From the NCBI GenBank assembly GCA_031255315.1, contig JAIRSS010000263.1, forward strand, positions 1 through 8,198: 8,198 nucleotides of DNA. The letters are read 5' to 3'. The notes under the pieces were generated by a model, which saw nothing but the letters and a program-made list of their open reading frames with translations, searched no databases and was not told the origin of the DNA. The DNA is from Spirochaetaceae bacterium (GTDB taxonomy: Bacteria; Spirochaetota; Spirochaetia; Treponematales; Breznakiellaceae). Positions 5,323 to 8,198 of the stretch are shown here, piece after piece (the stretch's first letter is position 1; each line of letters begins with the position of its first letter). The translations under genes and the position numbers were made by a program.

Positions 5323-8198
5323 TTACCAATACCAGGGACGTATAAACCGTTTCAGCCGGACGGGTATCTTTTTAACAACACTGCCCGAATGTTTAATATC
5401 CTTCAACCGCGGAAGATCGGCGAGGAACTCCGGCAGTTCATTGATATTCATATCGCCAAGGTCCAGATATTCCAGAGAAGCAAGCCCTTTGATACACGGC
5501 GGTACATCATGCATGGCGTCGCTATGAATACGCAGAACAAACAATTTATCGAGATTGCCGATTGTGCCGGGAACAGCCGCTAGTTGCGGGGTATAAAGGG
5601 ACAAGCCTTTGAGGTTTCGCATATTTCCAATAAAATCAGGCGCTGTTTTCAGTTCCGGTGATGAAATTTTAAGACTGTCAAGATTGGTAAGGTTCTCGAT
5701 AAAGGACGGGATTTCCTCAATTTTTGCCTGTATCCAAAGTTTTTGAAGGGACGTAATATTCCTGATAGATTCAGGTATAACGGTTAAACCGCCGTGTAAC
5801 TCCAAGTGTTTCAGGGACAGCTTGCCGACGCATCCGGCCTTTTCCTCAAGAAGATCGCAAGAGATGGTCAGTTTTTCAAGCCCTTGAAGGCCGCCGAATG
5901 TTTCGGGCAAAACAATACGCCCCGCTCTTTCTGAACCGCCGGCACTTAACGTCAGTTCTTTCAACGCCCGTAGTGTTCCTATACTTGCGGGCGCTGCAAG
6001 CCCGGAACCTCCCTGTATTTCCAGTTTCCTGAGCCTGGGGAATCCGTTCATGGATTCTTCTGATAACTCCACGTCCGCATCCCGTATGATGAATTGCTCA
6101 AGCTTTTGAAGTTTACTTATTGAAGACGGAAGGAATTTTAAACAGGAACCGTCAAGGATAAAACTTTTTAATGACGGGAGCCCTCCAAAAGATTCAGGCA
6201 GCGCGGCAAGTTTATTGCCGGTTAGTATCAGTTCTTCCAGGGCCGTAAGACAGCCAAAAGATTCGGGCAGGGTCTCCAGTTCGCTGTTATCGATACACAA
6301 CGACTTTAGAGCGCCCAGATTCCCAAAGGATTCCGGCAGGCGGCGTATCTTTGCCCCGTCAATATTAAGTCTTTCCAGTGAAACAAGCCCGCCAAAGGAT
6401 TCGGGAAGGGTATGAAAGGTATTGTCTATATGCGACGGCCAGGAAGAGATCCACCCGTCGTCATGATGTTTTTCCATTTGCTCGATAAAACTAAGATGCA
6501 GATATTTGAGGGCGCCGCAATTCCCTATAGATTCAGGGAGGGGGCTGATATTTCCTTCCAGTGTTATTTTTTCCAGAGCGGTACAGTTTCCTATAGATTC
6601 GGGCAGCGTATTGAAATCGCCCTGGCATATTTCAATTTCCTTCAAGGCGGTACATTCGCCGATAGAAGAAGGCAGGGTTGATATATACCCGCGAAATATT
6701 TTGATGCGTTCCAGCGCGGTACAGCCGCCTATGCTGTCAGGAAATTCTTTTAACTCCGTATTGGTAAGATCCAGCCGTTTCAGGGTTTTAAGATTTCCAA
6801 AACTATTGGGAAGGCGCTCAATATCAAGAGAGCTCAGTTCAAGTTTCTCCAGGGAAGGGAGATTACAAACGGTCTCCGGCAGTTCTGTGATAGTACAGCC
6901 AAAGATACAAAGACGCTCAAGAGACGGTAAATTTTTAAAGGTATCAGGGAACGAAGTGACGGCGCAGGAACCAATATTTAGTTCCTTTAATGAGGTAAGG
7001 TTTCCGAAAGATTCAGGTACGTTAAATGTACATGGATCGCTGTCATCAAAAACATGATCTCCGCTGAAGCAAAAAACCTCAAGGCCGCCAAGATTCCCAA
7101 AGGATTCAGGCAGGGTTGATAGCCGGCAGTGGTAAAATTCAATCTTTTGGAGCGAGACCAGGTTTCCGATGGTTTCGGGAAGCCGGTCAATGTGCGCCAT
7201 TGACAGGTATACGTCCCTGAGGTTTAACAGCTTCCCGATAGAATCCGGCAGTGAACCGCTTAATCTGCTTATGTTCAGCGTCTCAAGCCGCTCTAGATTT
7301 CCAATAGAATCGGGCAGAGATTTGATGTACTTCTGTTCTTCAAGCAGCGTTTCTTCGGCTTTAGTCTTGGCGGTATTATAGGCGTTCCAGTCCCAGGTAT
7401 ACGCGCCGCCCAAAGAGAGTTTTTTTAGATGATAAAAATTTCCGATGCTGTCAGGTATTTCGGTAATGGGATTGTCATGTACCGCCAATTCCTCAAGAGC
7501 ATGTAAATTGCACAGCCATTGCGGAAGATTTTCCAGGGTATTGCAGCTTATGTTTAAACGCTTTAAATTTTTCATAGTTCCCAGCCAATCGGGTAATTTA
7601 CACAAACCGCAACCTTCCGCTTCAAAGGAAACCAGATTGGTAAGATTTGCGAGAAACGCCGGCAGTTCGTCCATGATATAGGTCGTTCCTTTAACGATGA
7701 TAAGTCCCGCGGGACCGGCGTGTTCTTCCGGTTCAAAGCGTCCGATATGCCCGATGTCCAGATGGGTGAGGTTCGTCATGGTTCCCAGGAATTCCGGCGG
7801 CGCCTGTAAACCGGGTTTGTTCGTAAAGCCTGTATGTTTCAGGCGGGTTGCTTCCCGTTCACCGGAAAACCCGATTTTTAACTGGGTAAGCCTTTTGAAG
7901 CCGGCGATAAAATCGGGCAGCTCCTTGAATTCATTATGACCTATATCCAGATACACAAGTTTTTCAAGGTTTGCCAATACGGGGCTCAATTCGGCAAGAC
8001 GGTTATACCCGATGTCAAGCCAGGTAAGGTTCCGCAGATTTCCTACGCCGTCCGGCAGTTTTTTTAACCCTAGTGCGCTAATATTGAGATGGGTAAGTTT
8101 CCGGAACCAGCCAATACACTCCGGCAGTTCTTCAAATTCATTTGATTCAAGATCGAGATATTCCAGAACGGAAAATTCCCGGAAATAATCCGGCAGAT
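5323..8198 (-). CDS. Very large leucine-rich-repeat protein (5' end outside the window)
   Basis: The frame is open from the right window edge to a TAA (complement of 5323-5325), giving 957 complete codons with no start in the window. Nearly the whole length is a tandem array of about 37 LRRs of 22-23 residues with the consensus LPxSxGNLxxLxxLxLxx. This is the class seen in plant PIRL proteins, Leptospira LRR proteins and other 'LP..IGNL' families. It ends with a short cap, FIRPWYW. Longer loops break the regular spacing near 7920-7666 (two repeats), 7401-7324 (a charged, Lys/Glu-rich loop), around 7070-7020, 6486-6415 (His/Asp/Trp-rich) and near 5940-5910. No membrane segment or signal is visible, but the N-terminus is missing. 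There are many scattered Cys residues, which fits a cytoplasmic location better than an exported one. A protein-binding scaffold is the likely role; no partner can be named. TTG at 7987-7989 is in frame but is not the start, since repeats continue upstream of it. Confidence 0.92.
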   Translation of the reverse strand, partial: LPDYFREFSVLEYLDLESNEFEELPECIGWFRKLTHLNISALGLKKLPDGVGNLRNLTWLDIGYNRLAELSPVLANLEKLVYLDIGHNEFKELPDFIAGFKRLTQLKIGFSGEREATRLKHTGFTNKPGLQAPPEFLGTMTNLTHLDIGHIGRFEPEEHAGPAGLIIVKGTTYIMDELPAFLANLTNLVSFEAEGCGLCKLPDWLGTMKNLKRLNISCNTLENLPQWLCNLHALEELAVHDNPITEIPDSIGNFYHLKKLSLGGAYTWDWNAYNTAKTKAEETLLEEQKYIKSLPDSIGNLERLETLNISRLSGSLPDSIGKLLNLRDVYLSMAHIDRLPETIGNLVSLQKIEFYHCRLSTLPESFGNLGGLEVFCFSGDHVFDDSDPCTFNVPESFGNLTSLKELNIGSCAVTSFPDTFKNLPSLERLCIFGCTITELPETVCNLPSLEKLELSSLDIERLPNSFGNLKTLKRLDLTNTELKEFPDSIGGCTALERIKIFRGYISTLPSSIGECTALKEIEICQGDFNTLPESIGNCTALEKITLEGNISPLPESIGNCGALKYLHLSFIEQMEKHHDDGWISSWPSHIDNTFHTLPESFGGLVSLERLNIDGAKIRRLPESFGNLGALKSLCIDNSELETLPESFGCLTALEELILTGNKLAALPESFGGLPSLKSFILDGSCLKFLPSSISKLQKLEQFIIRDADVELSEESMNGFPRLRKLEIQGGSGLAAPASIGTLRALKELTLSAGGSERAGRIVLPETFGGLQGLEKLTISCDLLEEKAGCVGKLSLKHLELHGGLTVIPESIRNITSLQKLWIQAKIEEIPSFIENLTNLDSLKISSPELKTAPDFIGNMRNLKGLSLYTPQLAAVPGTIGNLDKLFVLRIHSDAMHDVPPCIKGLASLEYLDLGDMNINELPEFLADLPRLKDIKHSGSVVKKIPVRLKRFIRPWYW
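6409..6744 (-). repeat. Block of Cys-substituted LRR units within the giant LRR gene
   Basis: Four consecutive repeats read PDSIGGCTALERI, PSSIGECTALKEI, PESIGNCTALEKI and PESIGNCGALKYL. The usual 'GNL' Leu is replaced by Cys in all four, and 'TAL' or 'GAL' follows. Neighbouring repeats have 'GNLxxL'. The shared change suggests these four arose by recent local duplication of a single repeat. The last of them carries a loop of about 20 extra residues. Confidence 0.6.

Noticed and set aside
6215..7057. Plus-strand frames with repeated 'PKDSG/PIDSG' motifs
   Set aside because: They are the mirror image of the repeated LPESFG/LPDSIG codons on the minus strand, not a real repeat protein.
5323..8198. 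The regular ~69-bp period, considered as a CRISPR-like or satellite array
   Set aside because: The period equals 23 codons of the LRR unit, the units diverge as coding sequence does, and the frame is uninterrupted.

Overview
The window reads as chromosomal DNA of a spirochaete, most likely a gut or termite-hindgut Treponema. This is an inference from content. Evidence for it is a BspA-type leucine-rich-repeat (LRR) lipoprotein with the 'AGVYTYNNGVW' tail style common in that genus, a very large intracellular-looking LRR protein, a spirochaete-like adenine phosphoribosyltransferase, and many decayed insertion-sequence pieces. No rRNA, tRNA or CRISPR array was seen.

Layout: 1-65 (minus) is the first 21 codons of a gene that runs off the left edge. 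66-611 holds no convincing intact gene, but 495-611 keeps a short readable piece of what looks like a beta-sandwich surface protein. 612-1454 is a graveyard of two mobile elements: the 3' end of an IS66-family transposase (minus, frameshifted), joined near 937 to the middle of an IS4-family transposase (plus, two catalytic Asp codons changed and an in-frame stop). 1455-1999 is non-coding or decayed DNA rich in inverted repeats.

2027-2560 (plus) is an intact apt gene for adenine salvage. It is followed by a 54-codon Phd/YefM-like antitoxin remnant (2611-2775), cut off where an 84-bp imperfect palindrome (2744-2827) begins. That palindrome ends in a T-run and probably terminates plus-strand transcription.

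The rest is read from the minus strand. A partial giant LRR protein (8198 to 5323, about 37 repeats visible, N-terminus outside the window) is followed after a 295-bp gap with GC-rich hairpins by an iron-containing alcohol dehydrogenase (5027-3909). After only 49 bp comes the BspA-like LRR lipoprotein (3859-2918). The last two could be co-transcribed. The two LRR proteins belong to different LRR classes and probably work in different compartments. The sequence shows no direct functional link between the dehydrogenase and the LRR genes. Nothing in the window clearly amounts to an undescribed multi-gene system; the oddest items are the giant LRR protein and the palindrome sitting at the antitoxin break.
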